DNA from: Albifimbria verrucaria
Taxonomy: Eukaryota; Ascomycota; Sordariomycetes; Hypocreales; Stachybotryaceae
Direction: 5' to 3'
Assembly: GCA_020081605.1 (NCBI GenBank)
Contig: JAHREC010000018.1
Span: forward strand, 3,720,001 to 3,784,000
DNA length: 64,000 bases
Part shown: positions 10,671 through 24,719 of the stretch, piece after piece
Layout of the letters: the number at the start of each line of letters is the position of its first letter
Position numbering within the stretch: position 1 is the first letter of the stretch
Notes under the pieces: generated by a model
The model's database searches: none
What the model was told of the DNA's origin: nothing
The model's input: the letters and a program-made list of their open reading frames with translations, nothing else
Position numbers and translations under genes: made by a program

Positions 10671-11875
10671 TTAAGCGCTCCAAACCACAATCCGTCCGTC
10701 AACGCCGCTAGCTGAGTATCACGTCAGTAAATATAATCAATCAATAGTAGGACTTCTGAAGACTTACAGCTGAACTGAGTGAGGCCGTTGCCAGAAGCCG
10801 CATAGGGCCTGATCATGGTAATAGTGTTCTGGTGGACAGTCTTGAGCTGCGTATCATCCTTGACCTTGCCCTTCAAGTCCATCTGCCTGAACATGTTCAG
10901 GGCAGACTCCTCTCGCTGTTCACCAAGACCAGGACGGCCCTTGGATTCAATGGTGCCCACAAGCTGCCAGCCGGACTCGCCTCCCTGGAAGCGGAAAGCC
11001 TCACAATCGTAGCCGGCAGCAATGATCTCGTCCTCGGCCTTCCAAATCAAGCTCTTGAATGGAAGCATCTGGGTGGAGATGGTAACCACGGCCTTGGGAG
11101 GCTGCTCAGGTCCGCTCGGGTACACAACGGTGATGCTGCTGTCGTGAGCCGCGAAAGCAAGGCTGTCGCCGCTGGGGAGAAAGACACGGAATGCACCCAG
11201 CCGGCAGAGTTGTTCAGGTACTCGCCACAGACGGTGTTGAACGGCAGACGTTCACCCCAGACACCAGGGTCGGGTCGGGCGTCAACACCCTTGATAAAGC
11301 TTGAGAAGACCCTAGCATGGGCATCCGTGGAACCAGCGGCAAGAAGAACGGAGTTCGGGTGCCATGCGACACTGGTGATGGTGCTGCGAATAGGCTTCTT
11401 CAAGTGCTTCGAAACCCACCAATCGTTCTCCTCCTCGAAGTAGCAGACGGCAATGACGCGATCACCAGAGCCGACAGCGAACTTGGTCTCGGACGGGGAC
11501 CATCGGACGAACGTAGCAGCACGGCTGATTCGGAGCAAAACGAGGGTCGGCTTGTAGCCGGTGGGAGAGGGCTCCCAAACCAGGGCATTACGGTCTGTAG
11601 GCTAGGTCAGCATGGAAGATTGGTTGGTGGTAGAACGGCAGATGGCTCATACCCTGGGAGCAGGAGACAATGCGACCACTGTTAGGAGCAATGTCAACAC
11701 TGGTGACGGTCTTGTCGTGGCCCTTGAGCTCGTCCTTCAGCTTGAAGGCATTGCCAACCTTGCCATAGAGCTCGACGGTGGAGTCTCGGGTAACGGCCAG
11801 CGTCTCATGGTCCGCAGAGAAGGAATGGTCAGCGATGGGGCTGTGGAAAAGATGGTGAACTTCGGGAGCGGCCAT
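10671..11875 (-). CDS. arc40: Arp2/3 complex subunit ARPC1 (WD40 protein, Sop2/Arc40)
   Basis: WD-repeat subunit of the Arp2/3 complex, which nucleates branched actin at endocytic patches. Exons: 11875-11653, 11594-10768, 10711-10671 (introns of 58 and 56 nt). One break at G4 11174-11177 (+ strand) is repaired by one C and rejoins [10 protein letters not shown]. The product is then 363 residues, normal for the family. Repeats are recognisable from blade motifs such as [30 protein letters not shown] and [23 protein letters not shown] leads into the family-typical insert, and the last exon encodes [13 protein letters not shown]. The last blade is thus completed by a 41-nt exon. Confidence 0.94.
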
Positions 11876-12282
11876 TGTGAAGACGAGGTGGGATTGCGCG
11901 ATAGGAGTAGCTCTCTACTACCGCTATGTCAAGTTGCGATTGGGGATGCAGGAGGATGCGTAAGTCACGGAGGTTGGCGGGGCGTGATGATGCTATGGCA
12001 GTGCAGCCAGTCCCCTGTTGCAGGTCGCAGGTTGCTGCTCCAGCCACAGCCCCCACAATGGTCGCCTGTGGCGCTGAGCTGGACAAGGCTGTTCATAGTT
12101 CATATGGAAGTGCTACCGTACTTCAAAAATCTCCGCTAGACCAACAGAATATCGATATTGATACACGACGACGCATCCCACGGGCCTCCTTCACTCAAAA
12201 GCGCGCACCGTAGAGGCTTTGCATCCAAAGCCAGTTTATTCCTGCTCCCAGCGACCAAAACCGGGACCAATTCCACCGCACA
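11876..12282. promoter_or_regulatory. Divergent promoter between ARPC1 and U2B''
   Basis: A 407-bp region between two divergent start codons. It must hold both promoters. I see no TATA box or motif that I can name with confidence. Confidence 0.5.
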
Positions 12283-12991
12283 ATGGCCGCTGTAGCACCC
12301 TCACGCGGCCTCCAGCCGAATGCCTCACTCCCGGCAAAGGTGCAGCCCGTTGCGCCAAACCAGACGTGAGTTTCTTCTCTATTATTTGCGGATCTAGTCT
12401 TTGCTAAAAAGCACAGTCTCTATATAACCAACCTGCCCTCTTCCAAAATTCAGAAAGCCGATCTTCGAACCGCACTCTACATGCTCTTCTCAACCTACGG
12501 CCCGGTGCTCGACGTTGTTGCTCTCAAGACCATACAGATGAGGGGACAGGCACATGTCGTGTTTCGCGATGTTCAGGCCGCTACACAGGCAATGAGGTCC
12601 CTAGATGGTCAAGTGTTCTTGGGTCGTCAAATGGTGGGTGTTGTCGTTCCTCCTCTGATTCCAACGTGCATCAACTAACCATTTGCAGAAAATCTCGTAC
12701 GCGAAATCCAAGTCGCACTTTGTTGCGAAGCTGGATGGAACCTTCAAGATCCCCAACACAAGCGGAGCCGCCACGGTGGAACAGACAGAGCTTCAGCAAA
12801 GCATTTTCAACGCGCCACCGCCTGGATCTGCACCAGCACCTTCAGGCCTTCCCGCGAAGCTGTCACCTGCTGTGGATAGCGAGATGAAGGATGCCGACAG
12901 CGAGAATCGGGGTCAAAAGCGAACACGGGACGAGGAGGAGGATGAGAGCGAGGAGGATGTGGCGATGGAAGAGGACAGTGACGATGAATGA
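12283..12991 (+). CDS. U2 snRNP B'' / U1A-type RRM protein
   Basis: RNA-binding protein of the spliceosome that, as U2B'' (Msl1 in yeast), binds U2 snRNA stem-loop IV together with U2A'. Exons: 12283-12365, 12417-12633, 12689-12991 (introns of 51 and 55 nt), with no frame break and 200 residues in total. One RRM spans about residues 29-107: RNP2 is LYITNL and RNP1 is RGQAHVVF, preceded by the diagnostic VALKTIQM and followed by KISYAKSKS. The C-terminal part replaces the second RRM of animal U1A/U2B'' with a linker and an acidic tail (about residues 165-200, DEEEDESEEDVAMEED). Its 3' end faces ATG10, with 60 bp between the stop codons. Confidence 0.9.
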
Positions 12992-13051
12992 GCAGGCTCA
13001 TGCCGATCTTGAGTTTGCCAAGTGGCGTCTGCTCGTGGTTCTGAACTTGGT

Positions 13052-13911
13052 TCATTCAGTCGCCATTTCCTTCGGTACCCAGAGTCCCACACAGCTTCCG
13101 ACAAGCCCCAACCAGATGACAAGATAGTCTTCTCTCGTACAATGAAAGCCGGACATGCCTTCGCCTACCAAGCAAGGGTGGACGAAGAAGGAGGGGACCC
13201 CGGTTATTGGATGGTGCTAGTCGGGGAATGGGCGTTAGTTGGGCACGTTGATCAAAGATACCCAGAGCCTAAAGATGGGCTCGAACTATAATGATATGCG
13301 ACTCACATCTGCGGAGATTCCGCCAATCCCACCGAGGCCGCGCAGGCCCTCCTTGTACTCGTCGGGGACTAGACGGCGAAAGACTGTATCGATGTTGAAC
13401 GTAGGTTCATCGAAGGGTAGATCATGGAGACTGAACCAAAGACATGGGACTCGATATGTGGGGTGCAGATGGATCTCGTACGTTACAAAGCCGTTGCTGA
13501 ACACGGGCGCTTGCTGGGTAATGGCTGCCTACATATATGTGAGGGCCGGTCCCTGTGATCTATGGTAATTTGAGTATAAGTGCGCACCTCATCGGCGTGC
13601 TCAGCATCAGCCATGTCATCGTCAGCCAGGAGAAACTCGTTGCCCTCTGGCTGAGTTATTGAGAATTTCCCAAGATCTAACGAGAGCTCATCGTCATTCG
13701 CTGTTCCCTGTCCCTCGAGCGGACGGATGATCTGCAAGTAGGTAGTGTATTCCGACTCAAATGAGAAGTTTCTGTCCAAAGCCGTGCAGACCCTCAGCTT
13801 CCATTTTCTGCGCAAGGGCCCCAAGGTCGCGCGACAGTAGCGGCCCTCGAGTTGGTGACATGCCTCTGAGAACTCGTCTCGCGTTAGGTGAGGGTAGTCT
13901 TGGAAACCCAT
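13052..13911 (-). CDS. atg10: Autophagy E2-like enzyme Atg10
   Basis: E2-like enzyme that conjugates Atg12 to Atg5 during autophagosome formation. Exons: 13911-13588, 13528-13307, 13216-13052 (introns of 59 and 90 nt). The frame is intact, giving 236 residues. Family features: HLHPTYRVPCLWFSLHDLP in the middle, and HHPITGVPSFFVHPC near the C-terminus, where the Cys of HPC is the expected catalytic thioester residue. The chain then continues YLVIWLGLVGSCVGLWVPKE. The start MGFQDYPHLTRDEF at 13911 matches the usual short N-terminus. Confidence 0.93.
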
Positions 13912-14638
13912 CCTTTACAGCGGACGTGGTCGGAACTCGAAATGAATTGCAGTGGGAATATAGCACAAGACCCTGACCTGGGATACTATTTCTTTTGGGC
14001 GTGTAGTGCAGACTACGCCCGTTGATACCGTATCAACCCACCCCCACCTAATGAGTGGTACAGTTTCTGGTCTTTCAGAAGAAAAAAAAGAACAGGTCAT
14101 TGAGCTGAAGACCTGCCGTGCTACACCGGCTGGAACAAGCTAGATTTAGGCGTTTTTATTTTTAAACATAAACTGCCGAGTTGAGTGCCAGTTTTTACAA
14201 ACACATGATTTATTCCGGCTCTTGGTTACTTGGACCTCCAACACGAGACGAAACAACTTGATAGGAACCGCTGATTACTACTGCGACCACCAAGGTACCT
14301 GAGCTAGCGCCAGGACCTACCAAAGCTGCAGCGCTGCGCAGTTAGTACCTGCACTGGTACGGAGCAGTGTACCTCCAATGGCTTACAAGGTGTCCTTTTC
14401 TCAAGGGACCCAGGACCGCGACACCCCGGACTAGCATCAACGCCGGGGCCCAATTTGCGGACCTCGAGTCCGACTTCAAACATGTCCACTTCTCCCGGCC
14501 TAGCTTGCTGCTGTTTCGCCTTCTCTTGAGACTGTACATTGATCCATTCATTGGTCTGTGTGGCTATAGCTTCTGCTTAGCTTTGCCCTTGTCGACGACG
14601 ACGAGTTCTTCCCCAGAACCGCACCGCTCCCTCCCGAC
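13912..14638. other. Spacer upstream of ATG10 and GH47
   Basis: A divergent intergenic stretch. It contains a purine run near 14079 and an AAGGTACCTGAGCT motif near 14293. No gene recognised. Confidence 0.5.
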
Positions 14639-14882
14639 ATGAGCTCGCCGGTTCGATGATCCGTGACCCTTTCGACATTCACCGGAAAAACGTCTTTGAA
14701 GCTACTGCTCTCCGAACCGCCGAGCACGTTCGAGATACTGTCGTCCAGGCGGGCGTCGACGCTCTAGACATGTCTTTCTCCATACCGAAGCATGTTCCCA
14801 ACTTCGCCGACCCGCACCGAGCCAACGAGGACCGCGCGTGGGCCGGAATATCCTCCAGAGATGGCCCTAGGGAGGCGGCCTG
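14639..14882 (+). CDS. Possible N-terminal extension or uORF of the GH47 gene
   Basis: ATG 14639 opens a 6-codon frame. ATG 14656 opens a 75-codon frame (starting MIRDPFDIHRKNV) whose TGA (14881-14883) overlaps the first GH47 ATG at 14883. Both steps between frames are -1, the same direction as the base losses elsewhere in this window. Two missing bases would therefore fuse it into an 82-residue N-terminal extension. Equally, it could be an upstream ORF. The composition looks coding, but I do not recognise it. Confidence 0.3.
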
Positions 14883-16907
<2,025 letters not shown>

Positions 16908-18017
16908 CATTAAAAATCACCAGGGTGAAGCGAGTATAATAGGGTGAGACTATTAAGTTAGGACTGTGTATTGTGTGGCGGGCCATTACGTTGAACGATT
17001 TCTGTACGAATCTGGCAGGACAAAATTTTCGAGTCTTGAATTTGGATAAAAGATGACGGTTGATGTCAAGTCATTCCATCAGACCCAATAACTTGTACAG
17101 CGAGCCTTGTGTCGTGATTGTTGCTAACATCCCAACGATCCATAAGTTGCGATCCCTTTTCGGATAGCAGCGCGAGTTATGAGAGGAATGAGGTTTTCTA
17201 TTTCAGTCGATTGCACTTGGTACAGCACCTGTAGGTCTCACTATAGTCATCAATTAGACTAGATGTACATGAAGTAAACGTGATTGCATGTTTGAGGTCC
17301 AAGACAAGACTGTTGCACGAAGGAACACACCTTAAATAATGAAGAGAGACATGCTGTTTGTTGTAAGGCTGCGCTAAGCCCCAGTGCACAGGCCATTGAA
17401 TTGACCGTCCAAGCCCCAGTGGGGAAAACAGTGGGCTTGTTTAGAGGGATGGGGTAACTGTACAGAGTACGGAGTACCTGTAGACTTAGCGGCCCGTGTC
17501 TTATCAATTGCGCCCAGCTCCCCGGTCCAAGAAGGGCAACTCACCACTGCGCCTCAGATAACAAATAGCTGAATCTATGTAAACCCGTAGTCTGGTCTGG
17601 TTTCGTCGACATCCTGGCTGCCACACGCACACCACCCTGAATCCTTCGCCCAGCACGGAAAATCGGCGCCGCGTAACAAGGCGCTGGAGCCAACCTCCCA
17701 CCCCCTTCGATCAACCGACTCTCCTCTTCCCGTGTCATGTTTCTTCATTTCGATCTGTAGCTCGCCCAACCCGTATCGTAGCGACGACAGCACCAGCCGC
17801 CTCCCCGCTGCATCCGCACCGTCATGCGCAACAGCTGATGCCACCCCCGAGGACCAGCAAGTGTAGCGGAACATCTCCGAGTCGCCCCGTCATCCACGGT
17901 TCGCTGCGACGGTGACATCAGACAGACGAATCTGCCGCGCAGATCAATTGACGATACTCCCCAGCCCGTCAGCCATCGCTTCAGCAGAACCAAACTCGGC
18001 GCGCCGAACCCGCAGCC
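16908..18017. other. Spacer upstream of the amino-acid permease
   Basis: About 1.1 kb without a recognisable gene. TTATCA (17502) and AGATAA (17554) fit the HGATAR binding core of AreA/Nit2-type nitrogen regulators on the minus and plus strands. Two matches in this length are not significant on their own. Confidence 0.4.
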
Positions 18018-20001
18018 ATGGCTCCCCACCGTGACATCGAGCTCAGCACGCTGAACAACTTCAAGCTCAAGGAGGACTCGCTGCACCATGGCAGCAGCTA
18101 CAGCATGCGCGAGCCCGACTATGACGAGACGGTCCAGCCACGCATGGAACGCTTCATCGACAGCTTCAAGCGTGATCCCAGCCAAGCCCTCTTCCCGAGC
18201 AATCACCTCGGTGAACACCTCGGCGACCGCATGCACGGCGGCGCCCATTATTACGACCTCCGCCAGGCCGCGCTTGAGTCTGCCCACGCTGGGCTGGCTA
18301 GGAAGTTGAAGGGAGGCATCTGCAAATGATTGCCGTTGGAGGATCTATAGGTACGGCTTATCGCTAGAGTCGATATCAGAGAACCGTTTCCTGACATGCC
18401 TCATCTTCATCTAGGTACCGGCCTGTTCGTGGCATCAGGCAAGGCCCTCAACGCCGGCGGTCCTGCGTCCTTGCTCATGGCCTTCTCCATCGTCGGTGGA
18501 ATGCTATATTGCACGTGCCAAGCGCTAGGAGAGCTTGCCGTCATGTACCCGATTGCGGGTTCCTTCTCGGCGTGGGCAACCCGTTTTCTGGACCCCTCGT
18601 GGGGTTTCGCTATGGGGTGGAAGTGAGTGAAACAGTTTGTGGAGAACCATCAACAGCACTAACATGTATCCTAGCTATGCCCTCCAATGGCTTACTGTGC
18701 TGCCCCTCGAGATCATCGCCGCCTCTCTAACCCTTGAGTATTGGAACAAGGACATCACCAGGGCACCGTTTGTGACCTTGTTCTTGGCTATCATCCTAGG
18801 CATCAACATGTTTGGCGTCAAAGGTTATGGTGAAGCCGAGTTTATCTTTTCTTCCATCAAAGTCATTGCCGTGATCGGCTTCATGTAAGTGACAGCAGCT
18901 ACATTCTAAAATCTCTTGTTTTATTAACACTCTTTGCAGTCTTCTCGGTATCGTCCTCAACATTGGTGGCACGCCCGAGCGTGGCTACATCGGAGGCGAG
19001 TACTGGCATAACCCCGGAGCCTTCAACAATGGCTTCAGGGACTCTGTAGCGTCCTGGTCACGGCAGCCTTCTCCTTCACCGGAACAGAACTGGTGGGCCT
19101 GGCCGCAGCCGAGACGGCAAATCCACGAAAATCATTACCTACCGCCATGAAGCAAGTCTTTTGGAGAATCACTCTGTTTTACATTACTGCCTTGACGCTT
19201 GTTGGGCTACTGGTACCGTACAACAACCCCTCTCTCACCAGTGGTGGCAATGACGCGGATGCGAAAGCCTCGCCGTTCGTTATTGCTATTGAGGCTGCCG
19301 GCATCAAGGTGCTGCCAGATGTCATGAATGCCGTCATTCTTATTGCGGTCATGTCCGTCGGCAACTCGGCCGTCTTTGGATCCTCTCGAACCATTGCAGC
19401 TATGGCCAACATGAATCAAGCGCCCAAGATTCTTGCGTACATCGACCGAAAGGGACGACCGTTGATGGCTATCCTCGTGGCTGCTGCCGTGGGTCTTTTG
19501 TCATATCTTGCAGACATTCCCGGCCAAGGCGCTGTCATCGACTGGCTTCTGGCTCTTTCCGGCCTCTCTACAATCTTTACCTGGGGCTCCATCTGCCTTT
19601 GCCATATTCGTTTCCGCCGCGCCTGGGCAGCTCGTGGACGCTCCATCCACGAGATTCCCTTCCGCTCCCAAGTGGGTGTCGTGGGCTCTTACGTCGGGCT
19701 TATAATGAACGCTGCTGTCCTTGCAGCACAGTTCTACGTAGGAGCCGCACCCATCGGCAGGGAGAACATGACGCCTGCCAAGGTAACTGAGAACTTCTTC
19801 CTCAAGTGGGTTGGGGCACCGATCATCCTATGCTTCTATCTAGCACACAAGTTATACTACCGTACGGCGTACGTCAAGGTCCAAGATATGGACATTGATA
19901 CGGGCCGTCGTGATTTCGATCTTCCCATCCTCGTCGCCCAAGAGCGCGAGGAGCGCGCCTCATGGCCAAAGTGGAAGCGTTTATATAAATTCATGTGCTA
20001 A
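18018..20001 (+). CDS. Amino-acid permease, APC superfamily (fungal YAT family)
   Basis: Plasma-membrane proton-coupled amino-acid uptake protein resembling general or neutral amino-acid permeases (Gap1/INDA1 type); its exact substrates cannot be assigned. Exons: 18018-18350, 18415-18622, 18675-18884, 18940-20001 (introns of 64, 52 and 55 nt). Breaks at GGG 18311-18313 and near A 19037 each lack one base; repaired, the product is 604 residues. The hydrophilic N-terminus leads to RHLQMIAVGGSIGTGLFVAS, the canonical first transmembrane segment with its GxGxG-type loop. GELAVMYPIAGSF, FMGW-type loops, FSFTGTELVGLAAAE and a 12-helix pattern follow. The C-terminal tail ends KRLYKFMC. Confidence 0.92.
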
Positions 20002-20761
20002 GCACAAGAGTGAAGCTCCGCAATATTTGTATTTGTATGATTAGGAGCGTGGCACCTATTTTATGGTGGAAGCGAGGGACTTCCTGCGAATGCTGTTTGT
20101 CTTGTTGCGAGGCGTTTGGCGAATTACAAGCCTGGACATTGAAATGGATGAGGCTCATTTTGAGCTCGTGAAGGGAGAAGGCACCGGGTACATTTTCTAA
20201 GATGGGCAGGACAGGATACCAGGATATGAGGGTTTGATGATCTAATGTAGATGAGACATGATATGAGGTATTATACTGTTCATGAGTGCATCTTCCACTA
20301 ACATATGTGTATCTGATAACAGGGGATGGATTGTATCCTTTACATGTTGTCGTGGAAATTGGTTCGTGGAGAGTTCACCAAGACATCTACATGTAATCCC
20401 AAGCAGGACGAGACTGGACAGTGTCGCCCAACCTGAGAATCCACATGCACGCTTCGATCAATCAATAGCTGGTGTTCTAGACGCCATTCTCAAGCTAGCA
20501 AACTATGAGAGACACTGTCCCCTCATCACAGGCACAGCACAAAGCGAGACAGAAGAATCATGTTCATTTTTTTGTAAATATGTTGTTCGGCTCAGAATTA
20601 CTCTGCTCAGGCTCGAGACGATAGGAAATTATGCGGTAGTAATCCTCATGAATCATGGGCTCATCATCAGTTCAAACAGCAACACCGTACGGTCAAAAGT
20701 ACGTGGGTATCAGCATGCCCCGCAAGCAGTACTGGCGACCAAGGTGCTTGCCTGTCCCTGT
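20002..20761. other. Spacer between permease and NTF2-like gene (tail to tail)
   Basis: A convergent intergenic region. It should contain both 3' UTRs. No gene recognised. Confidence 0.5.
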
Positions 20762-22529
20762 CTAGAAATCCCAAAAGCTCTTCTTCGCTGCGGCCTGGTT
20801 CGTCTTCCTGGTTGGCTCGGGAGCTGCCTCCTCCTCGCCGCCGCCACCATAGAGCCAGTCCCTGTTGGTGCCCTTCTTGCCGCCCATACCATCTCCGGCG
20901 ATGTGGATACGCGTGTTCTCTTCTGTGTGAGACGTTCCCTTTCGGCTGCCCATTCCGTCGCCTGCAATGTGGATTCGAGAATTTTGTTGCGCCGCATTCT
21001 TGTTCTCCTTTTGCGCGACTGGGGACTCATCCGCAACTGACCAGTTGTGGTCCATCATCTTGACAGCCTTCATGCGACCCTCGGGGACATGCTGACGGGG
21101 CTGAGCTTGGGAGGGAGAATCATCGGTCATGGCGAAATGGGCCTCAAAGTCCTTACCACGGTCCTTGAGGTTGGTGATGTTACCCAAGGCACGCTCGGAC
21201 GCGGCGGAGCCCTCGTCTTTGTCGAAGAGCTTGTTCTTGTAAAGACCCAGGCCCTCGTTGTGGGCTGTGCCTCTGGGCTTCCCAGCAGCACGGTTCTGGT
21301 TGGGGTCGGCCTCTCCATCATCCTGAAGTTCAAAATGCGCCTGAGCGTCGCGTCGCGCCTTGACGGCTGGCTGCGCTGGTGTTTCTCCTAGCGTATCCTT
21401 GTCCGTGTCCCAATGACGCACGTCTTGGGACCGTATCGTCTTCGAGGTCTTGGGCTTGGCAGGGGTCGTGAAATCATCAAAAGACCATTGGCTATCGTGC
21501 TTGGACTTTGGTCTCTCATCGAACGAAACACCCTTCTGAGGTGAATCCCGAGGGTCGGAGCCGTCGACAAAATCAAAGTGGTCAAACTTCTTTGGGTTCG
21601 GGCGGATGTACTGGCTACCTTCTTTGGCCTTGGGCGTGTCCTCCTCTTCGACATGCTCCTGGCCCTCGAAGAGACGCATAGGCTGGAAGTTCTTACCCTG
21701 GCCACCCTTGCTAGGCGAGTCGGAACGCTGGCGGTGAGCAGTAGGAGAGCTGGCCTCCAGAGGCTCGTCACCAAGGATATCGGCAAAGGACCTCTGCTGG
21801 GGTCGGTTGCCACCATAGGGTGAAACGACAGGAGCCGCAACTTCGGCCTCAATCTCTTCCCGGGTCGGCTGTCTATGTAGTGATGCGTGGGGTCGCGCAT
21901 GGCATTGGTAGAGTTGCCGCGGGTTCGGATGAGCATCTCCTTCTGGCCCTCGGTTGTGGCCGAGACACCGCCAGCCTTGAGGGACGCCTGGACAGCTAGA
22001 ATCTGCTCGCTGCCATCCTTAATTGGCCAGTTGCGACCGGTTTTGCCAATTACGTCGAGCTGCTTGAGGAGCGTTCCTTGATCCCATTGAACGCGAATCT
22101 GGGAGATCTTGCCGTCGGCATCGAAAGTCACGAAGTGCACCTAGAGCAAGATAAGGTTAGCGAATAGTTCAACGTATCTAACAAGAGACGAGAGCAAAAT
22201 AGAAATCATCAGCGGGTTCTACGCACAATTGGGAGACGGACGAGCTTGTCCGATAGGAAGTTGTCATCCAGACCAGGGCAGTAGGAACCGCCACTGGTTT
22301 GGAACTCGAGTCCAGTATCGATCTCAAGGGCAATAGCGTTCTGGCCGTCGACAACATTGAGGATATCCTCCTTCTTCTTGCTGACCTGTCTCTGGAGGAT
22401 GTTGAGGTGCTTGATGATCTCGGTGGGGCCGGTGAAAGCCAGAGCGGTGGTTACGTAGTGAAGGGTGGCCTTGTCGGAGAGAAGCGAGGAGCTCGGCGCC
22501 CGAAGGAACTGCTTGTAGAGGGCCGCCAT
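20762..22529 (-). CDS. Conserved fungal protein, NTF2-like N-terminus and disordered tail
   Basis: Function unknown. Exons: 22529-22227 and 22140-20762 (intron of 86 nt). One break at GG 21867-21868 (+ strand) is repaired by one C, giving 560 residues. Residues about 1-150 look like an NTF2/SnoaL-type fold: a helical start (MAALYKQFLRAPSS), then VHFVTFDADGKISQIRVQWD, a typical edge-strand pattern. The remainder is polar and low in hydrophobics, with short conserved islands such as RSFADILGDEP, FDHFDFVDG, DSQWSFDDFTTP and FEAHFAMTDDSP. The motif RIHIAGDGMG occurs twice near the C-terminus (20978-20947 and 20913-20881), and the chain ends AKKSFWDF. Such islands suggest several short docking motifs. 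I infer a scaffold or adaptor role only weakly. Confidence 0.8.
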
Positions 22530-24719
22530 GGCGGAGAATGAAGAGGCTAGGATCGTGGTGAGAGGGAGAGGGTGGGATCGAGACGGGTTTGTTGTTTTTC
22601 GAGCCTAGCGCAGCAAGTGGTGGGCTTGAAGCGTTGACAGACGATGCCGGGCAGGTGTAGGTGTAGAGTGGAGACAGACCGCTCACCACACAGCGTTGGA
22701 CCGGACAAAGGAAGGTGAAGGCAAGCAAAGGAGAGGAAAGGAAGGAAGGGAACGGGAAAGGGAACGGATGAAGCAGAGTCGCGAGTCGGAATAGACGAAA
22801 GAAAAGAAGTATCCAAACAGCACGTGGAGCTAAGCCGGGGAACGTTGTGGCTTCTCATAAGGGTAATGCTGTAAGGGGGCCTTGACCTGCAGTTTCAGAA
22901 GCAGGTACGGGTACGGTACCTGACTGTCGGGTTGCGCGCATGCAGGCCGTGGGGTTACCCCAAAGTAGCCGCTAGCCTGGCAAGCAAATACGGAAATCTT
23001 GCATGGTCCAGGAACACAACAAAGCCCCCACCGGCGCTGAGGAAGCCCTGGCGTTGGTCGCAAATGAAGGACGGGCTTGTATGGGAGGGCTCAGGGAAGC
23101 CAATTGCGGCCCATTCGTTGGCTGCATTGACCCAAGGTGAGATGCCAATATCGAGCTCGCATCGTCCCTCCTGCCTGGAGCCGTTGCATGACGCGCATCC
23201 CAGTGGAGTTGCAGACGCGTCTACGGTACGGTAAAGATGGAGCCTCCTGAGCTGTGCTGTGCAGTCTTGTGCGTTGCACTGGACTGTATCTTGCGCTATC
23301 ATCCATCTATCGGTTCTTTGCATGTGGGAGGTACAAGTACTTTACCCCGGCTCCCGAACAATAGACCCATCGCCTTTTGAGCGGTTTGTTACACAGCCAG
23401 AATGTCACTGTACTCATTCATTCATTTTAACAACTGGGCCTTTTACCCCTGCCTAACGCGGCCAAGGTACCTACACTTGCGATATGACCCAGAACCACCG
23501 CTCAACAGGTACTCCATCTACGATAACAAAGGTCATCACAAGAGTAAACCGGGGCCCTTACCATATCTTCCTGATAGCATTAACCCGCGCAACTCAACCA
23601 GCTCCACTTTGCACTATTGCAAAGGCGCAACCAGAAACGAAACAGCACTGTACCTGTTTCAAGTTGTTCTCTTGGGTTTCAAACCGGTGCGGATCTGTTG
23701 CCTCATGGTATCCTCTCATTGCCGTTGTCAAGTGGACAAACCTTGACTCTCACAGAATTGCTTTAGATGTAGCTCAAAGCTGATCTCAAGGTTCAGTTCA
23801 TATAAAGAGATGCTGCCGAAATACTACACCTAAGCGGCTCATGAGCCAATCCATCATGACTATACGTTATACCAAGGACATCAATTTTACGTGTTGAAGA
23901 TAAGAGTCATTCCCTTTGATATAGGTATCGAACGTTTGTCTTTCGAGCCATCAGAGAAAACAATGACTACAATATGCCACATATTATTCGAACTGGTGTC
24001 GAATTATGTCAAGCATAACGCAAGACTGTCCCAGCAACCGTTTCTGAGAAGCTGGCTGCTTCAACTTACAAGAACACTAGGACGATCTTTATACATAAAG
24101 AATAAATATACCGTCGTAACACTTCAGGCTCCACAACCTCGCAGGAAAAAATGTAAGCATAATAGCGTATCGCAGAGCCTTACCAACGACATCATTTCCC
24201 TTGACCCCCGCGTCAACCTTTCCTCCTCTGGCTCAAAGTTTGAGCAATTGGCCTGGCGAAACCATGTTCACATGAAAGATCAGCCTCGAGGCGATCTGAG
24301 AGAGCGAGGATTGGCGTCAACCAATAATGAGCTACGTAGTTGCCTGACGTGGCCCCTGACCTGAAGCGGCGTATCAGCTATGTCCGTGCGCTAAGGTGCA
24401 CCAGGTACTCCGGCGGTGACTTGCATTTCACGCCAATGCGCGCCGGCCCACCAAGTACCTCATGTACATGTAGCTTGCCTTACCTCTAGCCTCTAGCGCC
24501 TACCTGTAGCTGATATGGAGCACTTGCGACAACGTCGACCAACTACTAGTTTACCAATCCTACGTGCTTCAGACACAGTTGCACGTCCTCATCACGACGC
24601 ATACAGCCAGCGAGCACCGCGAATCGTCTGCTGCGCTTGGCCAATACCGACTTGCACACCACACGCGAGCTGCTCGTTCCCTCCTTCATGATTCCTGGTC
24701 TCTACCCTCCTTTTCCACA
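22530..24719. other. Divergent spacer upstream of the NTF2-like gene and VPS10
   Basis: About 2.2 kb between divergent starts. The first 300 bp are purine-rich on the + strand (a pyrimidine-rich leader for the minus-strand gene). Around 22901-22922 and 23465-23471 there are GGTACGGTACC/AGGTACCT words. No gene recognised. Confidence 0.5.

Noticed and set aside
20282..21040. Plus-strand frame of 252 codons
   Set aside because: Its 3' part is antisense to the conserved tail of the NTF2-like gene, and its 5' part has no recognisable domain.
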